Of a stretch of DNA of 64,000 nt, positions 17,537-26,500 are shown in pieces. Under the pieces are notes generated by a model. It saw nothing but the letters and a program-made list of their open reading frames with translations, made no database searches and was not told where the DNA came from. The stretch spans positions 44,616 through 108,615 of the forward strand of contig BMSW01000021.1 of NCBI GenBank assembly GCA_014649355.1, written 5' to 3'. The position numbers were made by a program, and so were the translations under genes. The first letter of the stretch is position 1; the number at the start of each line of letters is the position of its first letter. Source of the DNA: Streptomyces althioticus (GTDB taxonomy: Bacteria; Actinomycetota; Actinomycetes; Streptomycetales; Streptomycetaceae).

Positions 17537-19033
17537 TCAGACGGCCTGGGCGGTCTCGGGCAGCTCGACCGCGAGCCGCTCGGTGAGTTCGACGACCTCG
17601 GCGAGCTCACCGAAGTCGCGTACGGCGGTGTCGACGGTCTTTCGGATACGAGTGTTGACGCGCTCGGAACGGACCTTCTTGGCGGCCTTGATGGCCTCGG
17701 TGGCGAGAACCGTGCTCTGCTCGGCCTCGCGCTGGAGCAGATGGACCGTGGCCATGCCGATCAGGTTGAGGGCGTAGGAGCGCTGATGCTCGCCGCCCTC
17801 CTGGCCGAACAGCTCCACGGCCCGCTTCATCAGCGGCTCGGCGAGCGAGGCGTAGGTGGGGCTGCGGCCCGCGACGTAGGCGAGGTCGCGGAAGGAGTGG
17901 CTGTTCTCCGCGTACAGCTCGGCCTCGGAGAAGAAGCGGATCCAGTCGGGGTCCGGCTCGTCCCACTCGCCGGCCTCGGCGAAGGTGTCCTCGGCCATGC
18001 GGACGGCGCGCTTGCAGCGGCCGGGCTGACCCATGTTGGCGTAGGCGCGGGCCTCCATCGCATACAGCATGGACTGGACGCGGGGGCTCGCGCAGTCACG
18101 GCTGCCGTACTGGGCGAGGTGGATGAGCTCCAGGGCGTCCTCGGGACGGCCGAGGTGGATCATCTGGCGGCTCATGTTGGAGAGGACGTAGGAGCCGAGG
18201 GGCCGGTCGCCGGCCTCCTTGGCGGCGTGCAGGGCGAGCACGAAGTACTTCTGCGCGGTGGGCTGGAGCCCCACGTCGTACGACATCCAGCCGGCCAGTT
18301 CGGCGAGCTCGGCGGCGACCTTGAACAGCCGCTTGGTGGTGGCGTCCGGCTGGGGCTCCTGGAGGAGGTCGGTGACCTCGTGGAGCTGGCCGACGACGGC
18401 CTTGCGGCGCAGTCCGCCGCCGCACTGGGCGTCCCACTGCCGGAACATCACGGTGGTGGTCTCCAGCAGGTCCAGCTCCGGCTTGGAGAGCCGGCCGCGG
18501 GCGCGCGCCGAGGAGGGGGCGACGTCCGGCTCGGGCCTGGACAGCGGGCTGGACGGGGAGGGGACGAGCCAGCGCTGCATGGGCTCGATGAGGGACGGGC
18601 CCGCGGAGAGGGCCAGCGAGCTCCCGAGGAAGCCGCGCCGCGCCAGCATGAGGTCGCTGCGCGAGAACTCGCTGAGCAGGGCCACGGTCTGCGGGCCCGT
18701 CCAGGGAAGGTCGACGCCGGTCGCGGAGGGCGCCGGGCGTGTGGTGCGCAGGCCCAGGTCCTCCACGGAGACGACGACACCGAAGCGCTCGGAGAACAGC
18801 TCGGAGAGGATGCGCGGGATCGGCTCCCGCGGGTTCTCCCCGTCCAGCCAGCGGCGCACCCGGGAGGTGTCGGTGGAGATGTGGTTGGCGCCCAACTGCC
18901 GGGCTCTGCGGTTCACTTGGCGGGCGAGCTCGCCCTTGGACCAGCCGCTGCGGACGAACCATGAGGTGAGCAGCTCGTTCGGGCGCTTCTCCGCACTCGC
19001 AGAACCCGTCCCGCCACCGCCGTTGCCGCTCAC
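17537..19033 (-). CDS. nsdA: NsdA-type developmental regulator (HTH plus TPR-like repeats)
   Basis: 498 residues from GTG 19033 (GGGGGCG upstream). Residues ~15-80 (ELLTSWFVRSGWSKGELARQ and TSRVRRWLDGENP) resemble an XRE-type helix-turn-helix. The remainder is helical with TPR-like repeats (ALHAAKEAGDRPLGSYVLS, EARAYANMGQPGRCKRAV). NsdA negatively affects sporulation and antibiotic production in S. coelicolor (established). A twin-arginine-like RRGFLGSSLALSAG lies internally at about residue 145. The frame opens far upstream to 19429, but that extension looks non-coding. Gene order beside amtB supports the identification. Confidence 0.9.
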   Translation of the reverse strand: MSGNGGGGTGSASAEKRPNELLTSWFVRSGWSKGELARQVNRRARQLGANHISTDTSRVRRWLDGENPREPIPRILSELFSERFGVVVSVEDLGLRTTRPAPSATGVDLPWTGPQTVALLSEFSRSDLMLARRGFLGSSLALSAGPSLIEPMQRWLVPSPSSPLSRPEPDVAPSSARARGRLSKPELDLLETTTVMFRQWDAQCGGGLRRKAVVGQLHEVTDLLQEPQPDATTKRLFKVAAELAELAGWMSYDVGLQPTAQKYFVLALHAAKEAGDRPLGSYVLSNMSRQMIHLGRPEDALELIHLAQYGSRDCASPRVQSMLYAMEARAYANMGQPGRCKRAVRMAEDTFAEAGEWDEPDPDWIRFFSEAELYAENSHSFRDLAYVAGRSPTYASLAEPLMKRAVELFGQEGGEHQRSYALNLIGMATVHLLQREAEQSTVLATEAIKAAKKVRSERVNTRIRKTVDTAVRDFGELAEVVELTERLAVELPETAQAV

Positions 19034-19480
19034 TGGAACGCCCCCATCCCTGAAGACCACTTGTCGCTGAGTGCGCCAAGCCCTATCAGAATGCCGGTAG
19101 TTGGGGCCGCCCGTCCGGCAGATGCCACCCTTCGAACGGAAAGCCGAGTTGCCTCCGGCATACCCACGAGTGCATGTGCCCCACCCAAGCCGTGCACACA
19201 CAGTAACCCTATGATCACCCGCCTCACCATGGCGGAACCTCAATCGCCACCATTCGCCACCCCTTCGAATGAACGCACCGTCGCCGTCCCGCGATTGACT
19301 TGACACAGGACGGACAAGAGCGGATGCAGCGGTGCACCCAGGGGCGCGTGACACCCGCCGCACCACCCCGCGCACATCGAGGCGCTGGTTGGCGCAGGTC
19401 GCACCGGGAAGCCGGAAACAGAGAGTCACACTCTGCGTCCGCTACGTAACCACCGGTACGTCGGACCCGTTGGAGGGGGC
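19034..19480. other. Divergent promoter region of nsdA and the prim-pol-like gene
   Basis: 447 bp without a gene, less GC-rich than the surroundings near 19200-19270. It must contain the promoters for nsdA (minus) and the 19481 gene (plus). I see no strong palindrome and could not assign -10/-35 boxes with confidence. Confidence 0.4.
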
Positions 19481-20146
19481 ATGGGCTTCACGATCGGTAT
19501 CAGCCGGGGCATCCGTGACATCCGGTCCGGCTCGCGGCGGCGCGGCCGCTCCTCGGACGGCACGGTCGTGGCGGAGTACACGGGACTGTGGGGCTGGGAC
19601 GTGGTGCCGGGCGTGCGCGCCGTCGCCGGGTCCTGCTCCTGCGGCCGCGCGGGCTGCCGGACGCCGGGCGCCCACCCCCTGCGGCACGCGCCGGTGATCC
19701 GCGCGGGCGCGCCGCTGGACGAGGTGACCGCGCTCTGGTCGGAGTTCCCGGGCGCCTCGGTGATGCTGCCCGTCGGCCGGGCGTTCGACGTGATCGAGGT
19801 GGCGGAGCCCGCCGGAACTCACGCCCTGGCGCGGCTGGAGCGGATGGGCCTGCCGGTCGGGCCGGTCGCGGCCACGCCGGACGGCCGGGCCCAGTTCTTC
19901 GTCGCCCCCGGCGCCGCGGCGGCCCTGCCGGACCTGCTGTACCGCATGGGCTGGGACGACCCGGGCTGCCTCGACCTGCGCGGCCTGGGACGCGGCACGC
20001 ACATCACGGCGCCGCCGTCGGACCGCGCCGGCCTCGGCCCGGTGCGCTGGCTGCGCTCCCCCGCCCTGGACTCCGCCTCCCGTCCGCCGGAGGCACGGCT
20101 GCTGCTCGGCACGCTGGCGTACGTGGCGCACCGCTCGGGCGCCTGA
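19481..20146 (+). CDS. Bifunctional primase/polymerase N-terminal domain protein, probably inactive
   Basis: 221 residues. AEYTGLWGWDVVPGVRAVAG followed by CSCGRAGCRTPGAHPL (residues 52-67) is the entry of the archaeo-eukaryotic primase/prim-pol fold found in actinomycete and phage proteins. The acidic strand that should read hhDhD appears as FDVIEVAEPAG (D103, E106), so the metal-binding pair looks lost. The helicase domains of true replicative prim-pols are absent. Such stand-alone domains are common in Streptomyces with unknown function. ATG 19481 is preceded by GGAGGGGGC. It is divergent from nsdA. Confidence 0.7.
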   Translation: MGFTIGISRGIRDIRSGSRRRGRSSDGTVVAEYTGLWGWDVVPGVRAVAGSCSCGRAGCRTPGAHPLRHAPVIRAGAPLDEVTALWSEFPGASVMLPVGRAFDVIEVAEPAGTHALARLERMGLPVGPVAATPDGRAQFFVAPGAAAALPDLLYRMGWDDPGCLDLRGLGRGTHITAPPSDRAGLGPVRWLRSPALDSASRPPEARLLLGTLAYVAHRSGA

Positions 20147-20186
20147 CGCCCTTCCCGTTCGCGCACCCGCCCCCTGCCGGTACGGC

Positions 20187-20227
20187 GAAGCGCCCGTCCC
20201 CCGATCACTCCCGGGGGCGGGCGCTTC
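20187..20227. terminator. Bidirectional hairpin between the prim-pol-like gene and ftsY
   Basis: A 15-bp inverted repeat with one mismatch (20187-20201 with 20213-20227) lies between the two convergent genes. Confidence 0.8.
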
Positions 20228-20254
20228 CTCGCGTACGGCCGGACGGCTCGGGGG

Positions 20255-21457
20255 TCACTCCCCCAGCAGCGCGTCCACGAAGGCCTCGGGCTCGAACGGC
20301 GCCAGGTCGTCCGCGCCCTCGCCGAGACCGATCAGCTTGACCGGGACACCCAGCTCACGCTGGACGGCGACGACGATGCCGCCCTTGGCGGTGCCGTCGA
20401 GCTTGGTGAGCACGATGCCGGTGATGTCCACGACCTCGGCGAAGACCCGCGCCTGCACCAGACCGTTCTGGCCGGTGGTGGCGTCGAGCACCAGCAGCAC
20501 CTCGTCCAGCGGGGCCTGCTTCTCCACGACCCGCTTCACCTTGCCGAGCTCGTCCATGAGGCCCGTCTTGGTGTGCAGCCGGCCGGCGGTGTCGATGAGC
20601 ACCGCGCCGGCGCTCATCTCCTTGCCCTCCTTGACCGCGTCGAACGCGACGGAGGCCGGGTCGCCGCCCTCCGGGCCGCGCACGATGTGGGCGCCGACCC
20701 GCTCGCCCCAGGTCTGCAGCTGGTCGGCCGCGGCGGCGCGGAAGGTGTCCGCTGCGCCGAGGACGACGGTGTTGCCGTCGGCGACCAGGACGCGGGCGAG
20801 CTTGCCGGTGGTGGTGGTCTTGCCGGTGCCGTTGACGCCGACGACCATGACGACGCCGGGGCCGCCGTCGGGGTTCTCGGTGTGCACGGTGCGGTCCATC
20901 TGGGGACCGACCAGCGTGATCAGCTCCTCGCGGAGCAGCGTGCGCAGTTCCTCGGGGGTGCGGGTGCCGAGCACCTTGACCCGCTCGCGCAGCCGCTCGA
21001 CCAGTTCCTGGGTGGGCTGGACGCCGACGTCGGCGGTGAGCAGGGTGTCCTCGATCTCCTCCCAGGTGTCCTCGTCGAGGTGCTCGCGGGACAGCAGGGT
21101 GAGCAGGCCCTTGCCCAGGGCGTTCTGCGACCGGGACAGCCGGGCGCGCAGCCGGACCAGACGGCCGGCGGTGGGCTCCGGGATCTCGATCTCGGGAGCC
21201 TCGGCGGCGGGCGGTTCCTCGATGACGACGGGACCGGCGCCCGCCGGAAGATCAACCTCCTCGATCGTGCGCCGCGGTTCCTCCCGCGGCGTCTCGGCCT
21301 CTTCGCCGACGTGCGGCTCGGCCGGCGGGGCGGTGATGTCGGGCGCGGCGGGCGGCGGCGGGGGCAGCGGCTTCTTGCGCCGGCTCCCGACGATCAGCCC
21401 GCCGAGCGCGCCGAGCACGACCACGGCGATGACTACAGCAAGGATGACGATGTCCAT
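20255..21457 (-). CDS. ftsY: Signal recognition particle receptor FtsY
   Basis: 400 residues. An N-terminal membrane helix (MDIVILAVVIAVVVLGALGG) is followed by an acidic proline-rich linker, then the NG domain: SRSQNALGKGLL, G1 GVNGTGKTTTTGKLA, DTFRAAAADQL, DTAGRLHTK and TKLDGTAKGG. It is the membrane receptor for Ffh-ribosome complexes. The actinobacterial form with a true N-terminal membrane anchor fits. I chose ATG 21457; an in-frame ATG at 21478 with a strong GGGGGGAG site would add seven residues and is a real alternative. Confidence 0.96.
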   Translation of the reverse strand: MDIVILAVVIAVVVLGALGGLIVGSRRKKPLPPPPPAAPDITAPPAEPHVGEEAETPREEPRRTIEEVDLPAGAGPVVIEEPPAAEAPEIEIPEPTAGRLVRLRARLSRSQNALGKGLLTLLSREHLDEDTWEEIEDTLLTADVGVQPTQELVERLRERVKVLGTRTPEELRTLLREELITLVGPQMDRTVHTENPDGGPGVVMVVGVNGTGKTTTTGKLARVLVADGNTVVLGAADTFRAAAADQLQTWGERVGAHIVRGPEGGDPASVAFDAVKEGKEMSAGAVLIDTAGRLHTKTGLMDELGKVKRVVEKQAPLDEVLLVLDATTGQNGLVQARVFAEVVDITGIVLTKLDGTAKGGIVVAVQRELGVPVKLIGLGEGADDLAPFEPEAFVDALLGE

Positions 21458-21526
21458 AACCCGTCCAGTATCAGCCATGCTCCCCCCGGGCCCCCCATAC
21501 AGACGCGCCCCGCCCAGGGCACCCCG

Positions 21527-21812
21527 AAGGGACGCGGGGAACCGCGCGCCCACCCCAGGCGCACACCACACCGTGCAACACCCCCAGGGGCGCGAGGAAC
21601 TGCGCGCCCAGCCCCAGCGGCGCCGCACCGTGCAACGCCCTCAGGGGCGCGGGGAACTGCGCGCCCGGCCCAAGCGGCGCCGCACCGTGCAACACCCCCA
21701 GGGGCGCGGGGAACTGCGCGACCGGCCCCAGCGGCGCCGCACCGTGCGACTCCGCAGCCACCGCCCGTTTCAGGGGCTCAGGGGCGCGGGGAACCGCGCG
21801 ACCGGCCCCCAC
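21527..21812. repeat. Tandem 57-bp repeats (about five copies)
   Basis: Units begin CAGGGGCGCGRGGAACTGCG. Starts are near 21527 (diverged), 21585, 21642, 21699 and 21779 (diverged, offset by an 80-bp interval). Three central copies are almost identical with an exact 57-bp period, and most are followed by AGCGGCGCCGCACCGTG. The array fills the gap between glcP and ftsY. The GGGGCGCGGGGAACTGCGCG core resembles short intergenic repeats I know to be widespread in Streptomyces; its function is unknown. Confidence 0.9.
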
Positions 21813-21949
21813 CCACCCGCAGGTCACCGGACGCGCCGCCGCCCCGGCTCGAGGACATCCGAACCGGGGCGGGTGGGGGGTGGCACACACGAGGGGCGGG
21901 GCAGCGGGGAGGTGACCCCACCCCTCGGGTCCGAGGGGGGAGAGGGGCG

Positions 21950-23368
21950 TCAGCCCATCTCCTCCAACCGCTTGCCCTTCGTCTCCTTCACGAACTTCAG
22001 CACGAACGGGATCGACAGCGCCGCGAACACCGTGTAGATCACGTACGTGAAGGACAGGTTCCAGTCCGCCAGCGACGGGAAGCTCGCGGTGATCGCCCAG
22101 TTGGCGATCCACTGCGCCGCCGCGGCCACACCGAGCGCAGCCGCCCGGATCCGGTTCGGGAACATCTCGCCGAGCATGACCCACACGACCACACCCCACG
22201 ACAGGGCGAAGAAGAGGACGAAGACGTGGGCCGCGATCAGGGCCACCCAGCCCTGCGTGGCGGGCAGCTGGCCGTCGACGAGGTTCGAGGAGAACGCCCA
22301 GGCCTCGAGCGCGAGACCGATCACCATGCCGACGGAGCCGATGATGGCCAGCGGCCGACGGCCGACCCGGTCGACGAAGATCATCGCGATGACGGTGCCG
22401 ACGATGTTGATGATCGACGTGGTGAACGAGTAGAAGAACGAGTCCGACGGGTCGACGCCGACCGACTGCCACAGCGTGGCGGAGTAGTAGAACGCGACGT
22501 TGATGCCGACGAACTGCTGGAAGACGGACAGGCCGATACCGACCCAGACGATCGGCTTGAAGAAGAAGCTGCCGCCGAGCAGGTCCTTGAAGCTGGACTT
22601 CTCCTCGCGGCGCATGCCGGTCTCGATCTCGGTGACGCGGGCGTCGAGGTCGATCCCGCTGCCCTCGACCTCGGAGAGGATCTGGCGGGCGCGCTCGTGC
22701 TTGCCGACGGAGATCAGGTAGCGCGGGGACTCGGGGATGGCGAAGGACAGCAGGCCGTAGAGGACGGCCGGGACCACCATGACGCCGAGCATGACCTGCC
22801 AGGCCTCCAGGCCCATCAGCTGACCGCGCTGGTCGCCGTCGGCCGCGTTCAGGATGCCCCAGTTGACGAGCTGGGAGACGGCGATGCCGATGACGATCGC
22901 GGCCTGCTGGAAGGAGCCGAGCCGGCCGCGGTAGGCGGGCGGGGCGACCTCGGCGATGTAGGCCGGGCCGATGACGGAGGCCATGCCGATGGCGAAGCCG
23001 CCGACGACCCGCCAGAAGGCGAGGTCCCACAGCGCGAACGGCAGCGCGGAGCCGACGGCGCTGACCGTGAAGAGGACCGCGGCGATCTGCATGCAGCGGA
23101 TGCGTCCGATGCGGTCGGCTATCCGGCCGGCGGTGGCGGCGCCGATGGCACAGCCGATCAGCGCGATGGCGATGACCTGGGCGAGCGCGGCGGAGCCGAC
23201 GTCGTAGCGGTCTCGGATCGCCTCGACGGCGCCGTTGATCACGGAACTGTCGTAGCCGAAGAGGAAGCCGCCCATGGCGGCGGCGGCGGTGATGAAGATG
23301 ACATGCCCGAGATGTTCGGGGTGAGCCGTCCTGGCTCCTGACGCTTGTGCCTGCGCAGCGCTGGTCAC
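21950..23368 (-). CDS. glcP: Major facilitator sugar:H+ symporter, glucose permease GlcP
   Basis: 472 residues from GTG 23368 (GAGGAG 5 nt upstream), with 12 membrane helices. Sugar-porter signatures are present: GRIADRIGR after TM2, PESPRYL in the central loop, QQFVGIN in TM7, VDRVGRRPL, and a C-terminal KETKGK. Length and locus match the S. coelicolor glucose permease GlcP (established there). A short palindrome at 23472-23486 lies about 100 bp upstream and could mediate sugar-dependent control. A GTG or TTG further upstream has no advantage. Confidence 0.92.
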   Translation of the reverse strand: MTSAAQAQASGARTAHPEHLGHVIFITAAAAMGGFLFGYDSSVINGAVEAIRDRYDVGSAALAQVIAIALIGCAIGAATAGRIADRIGRIRCMQIAAVLFTVSAVGSALPFALWDLAFWRVVGGFAIGMASVIGPAYIAEVAPPAYRGRLGSFQQAAIVIGIAVSQLVNWGILNAADGDQRGQLMGLEAWQVMLGVMVVPAVLYGLLSFAIPESPRYLISVGKHERARQILSEVEGSGIDLDARVTEIETGMRREEKSSFKDLLGGSFFFKPIVWVGIGLSVFQQFVGINVAFYYSATLWQSVGVDPSDSFFYSFTTSIINIVGTVIAMIFVDRVGRRPLAIIGSVGMVIGLALEAWAFSSNLVDGQLPATQGWVALIAAHVFVLFFALSWGVVVWVMLGEMFPNRIRAAALGVAAAAQWIANWAITASFPSLADWNLSFTYVIYTVFAALSIPFVLKFVKETKGKRLEEMG

Positions 23369-23471
23369 GTGTACTCCTCGGGCCACCGGCAACATCGCCG
23401 GGTGGGGGTCAGCCCTTCAAGGTTTCTGCCGTAGGCACCTGAAGGTAAGAACAACATTGCAGAGACTATGT

Positions 23472-23486
23472 CTTCAACTTTTGAAG
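23472..23486. promoter_or_regulatory. CTTCAA-CTT-TTGAAG palindrome upstream of glcP
   Basis: A perfect 6-bp inverted repeat with a 3-bp centre in the most AT-rich part of the glcP-smc gap. A second imperfect dyad (TAGGTCCTAG, 23491-23500) lies next to it. The position about 104 bp before the glcP GTG suggests a promoter operator. No specific regulator can be named. Confidence 0.45.
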
Positions 23487-23574
23487 TCAATAGGTCCTAG
23501 GCTGTGACTTATTAGACGCAGGAGCCCGAAGCGAGACCCACCAAGGGTTCACATCTTGAAGAGTTTGAACCGCT

Positions 23575-26500
23575 TCAGCGCAGACGCTGACTGATGACCT
23601 TGGACACGCCGTCGCCCTGCATGGAGACGCCGTACAGCGCGTCGGCGACCTCCATGGTGCGCTTCTGGTGCGTGATCACGATCAGCTGCGAGGCCTCCTG
23701 CAGCTCCTGCATGATCCGGATCAGCCGCTGGAGGTTGGTGTCGTCGAGGGCCGCCTCGACCTCGTCCATCACGTAGAACGGGCTGGGCCGCGCCTTGAAG
23801 ATCGACACGAGCAGCGCCACCGCGGTCAGCGACCGCTCGCCGCCCGAGAGCAGCGACAGCCGCTTGACCTTCTTGCCCGGCGGACGCGCCTCGACGTCCA
23901 CGCCCGTGGTGAGCATGTTGTCGGGGTCGGTCAGCACCAGACGCCCCTCACCGCCCGGGAAGAGCCGGGAGAAGACGCCCTCGAACTCCCGGGCCGTGTC
24001 CCGGTAGGCCTCGGTGAAGACCTGCTCGACGCGTTCGTCGACCTCCTTGACGACCTGGAGCAGGTCCGCGCGGGTCTTCTTCAGGTCCTCCAGCTGCTCG
24101 CTGAGGAACTGGTGGCGTTCCTCCAGCGCCGCGAACTCCTCCAGGGCGAGCGGGTTGACCTTGCCGAGCTGCTGGTAGGCGCGCTCGGCGGCCTTCAGCC
24201 GCTTCTCCTGCTCGGCCCGCACGAAGGGACGGGGCTGGTTACGCGGATGCTCCGGGTCCTCCGGGAGCTGTTCGCCCTCGGCGGGGGGCGAGGGCGGCAC
24301 GAGCTGGTGCGGCCCGTACTCCGCCACCAGCCCGGCCGGTTCGACACCCAGTTCCTCCAGGGCCTTCGCCTCCAGCTGCTCCATCCGCAGCCGCTTCTCG
24401 GCTCCTAGTACCTCGCCTCGGTGAACCGAATCCGTCAACTTGTCGAGTTCCGCCTTGAGATCGCGTCCCTCGCCCCGGGCGCGGGCGAGTTCCTCCTCAC
24501 GGCGGGCCTTGGCGGCCTCGGCGGCGGCGCGCTCCTCGGCGGCGCGGGACAGGGACACCTCGACGTGCGCGAGCAGCTGGCGGGCGCCCGCGGCGACGGC
24601 GGCCGCGACCTCCGCCTCGTGGCGCAGCCGGGCCCGGCGCTGCTCGGCGCGCGCGCGTGCCTCACGTTCCGCGCGGGCCGCCCGGTCCAGGGAGTCGGCC
24701 CTCCCGGCCAGCCCTTTCACCCGCTCCTCGTGCGTACGCGCCTGGAGGCGGGCCTCCATCTCGGTCTGGCGTGCGTTGGCCCCGTCGGCGGCGAGCCGGT
24801 CGCGCACGGAGGTGTCGGGCTCCTCCTCGAACGGCATCTCCTCGGCCGCCTGGAGCCGCTCGGCCAGTTCCTCCGCCTCGGCGAGCGCCTTGTCGAGGGC
24901 CTCCTGCGCGCGTTCGGCGGCGGCCCCCGCGCGTTCGGCCTCTCCGGCGGCTCCGCGCGCCTGTCCGGCGAGCCGGCCGAGCTGCTGGGCGACGGCGGAC
25001 TTCTCCCGGTCGGCGGCCCGGCGCCGCTCCCCCAGCTCCTCGACGAGGGCCGCGCACTCCCGGCGCCGGGCGGCCGCGGCCTCCTGCGTCTCGGCCAGTT
25101 CCTCGCAGCGCACCTCGAGCTCCTCCAGCTCGGCGGCGGCCTCGTCGACAGAGGCCTGCACCTCCAGCAGGCTGGGGGCACCGGCCGAGCCACCGTGCGC
25201 GAAGTGGGCGCCCAGCAGGTCGCCCTCGGCGGTGACGGCGGTGAGGCCGGGCCGGGCGTGGACGAGTTCCTCGGCGTCCTCGAGGGTGGGGACGACGACG
25301 ATGCCGTGCAGGAGCCGGCGTACGGCCGGCATGAGGTCGTCGGGGCCGCTGACCAGGCGCTCCGCGGGGAGGAGAGTTCCGGAGGGGGCGGCGGGTGCGG
25401 GTGCTTCGTGGCCGGGCGCGTCGTCCCCCTCGCCTTCGGAGGGCGTTGCGCCCGTCGTGTCGGGAAAGAGGCCCGTGACGAGGAGGGCGGCCCGGCCCGC
25501 GTCCTGTTTGCGCAGGAGCCGGATCGCGTCGGCCGCGGCGGACGGGGAGGTGACCGCGAGGGCGTCGGCCGCCGCGCCGAACGCGGCCGCGATCGGCACT
25601 TCGTAGCCGGGCGTGACCGTCAGCAGTTCCGCGGCCGGGCCCAGCAGCCCGGTGAGGCTGTCCTTCGCGCCGAGCAGCGCGCCGCTGCCGTCCTTGCGGC
25701 GCAGGCCGAGCGCCAGCGCCTCGTGGCGTGCCTGGGTCGCGGCGCGTTTCCGCTCCGCGGCGGTGGCCGCCTCGCGCGCGGCGGTGAGGGCGGCCTCGGC
25801 CTCGGCGAGCCCGCGCCTGGCCTCCTCGTGCCGGTCGGCGAGTTCCGCGTCGCCCGCGTCGAGTCCGTCGACCTCCGCCTGCAGGGCCTCGTACTCCTCC
25901 TGGGCGGCCACGGCGCGCTGCCGCGCCTCGTCGCGGGCGGCGGCGAGGCGTTCGATCTCGGCCTGGGCCGCGGCGGCGCGGGAGCGGGCGGCGCCGACCT
26001 GGCCCTTGAGCCGGGCGAGCCCTTCGCGCCGGTCGGCGATGGCGCGGGCGACGTCCTTGAGGCGCCGTTCCTCCTGGGCGAGTTCGCGCTCCAGTTCGGC
26101 GCGGTGGGCGACGGTGTCCTCCAGCGCGCGTTCGGCCGCCTCGAGCGCGGCCTCCAGTTCGGCCTCCTGCTCGCGGATGCGGGCGGCCTCACGCTCCATG
26201 TCCTCGGGGTCCCGGCCGCGCCGCTCCTCGGGGGGCGCGGAGGTGGCGCTCTTCACGCGCGCGTCGGCCAGCGAGATGGTGCCACGCACCCGTTCGGCGA
26301 GCTGGGAGAGCTCGTACCAGGTCTGCTGGGCGTTCTGCAGCCGCGGGGTGAGGCGGCGGACCTCGTCCTCCAGGAGCGCCTCGCGCTGGAGGGCCTTCTT
26401 CAGCTCGGCCTCGGCCGCCTCCTTGCGCTGCTTGAGGGCGGCCTCGTCGGCGATCTCGGCCTGGAGCGCCTCGCGCAGCTTGACGAGGTCGTCGGCGAGG

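Noticed and set aside
19034..19429. N-terminal extension of NsdA to 19429
   Set aside because: The added residues look like translated promoter sequence, and GTG 19033 gives the known length with a ribosome site.
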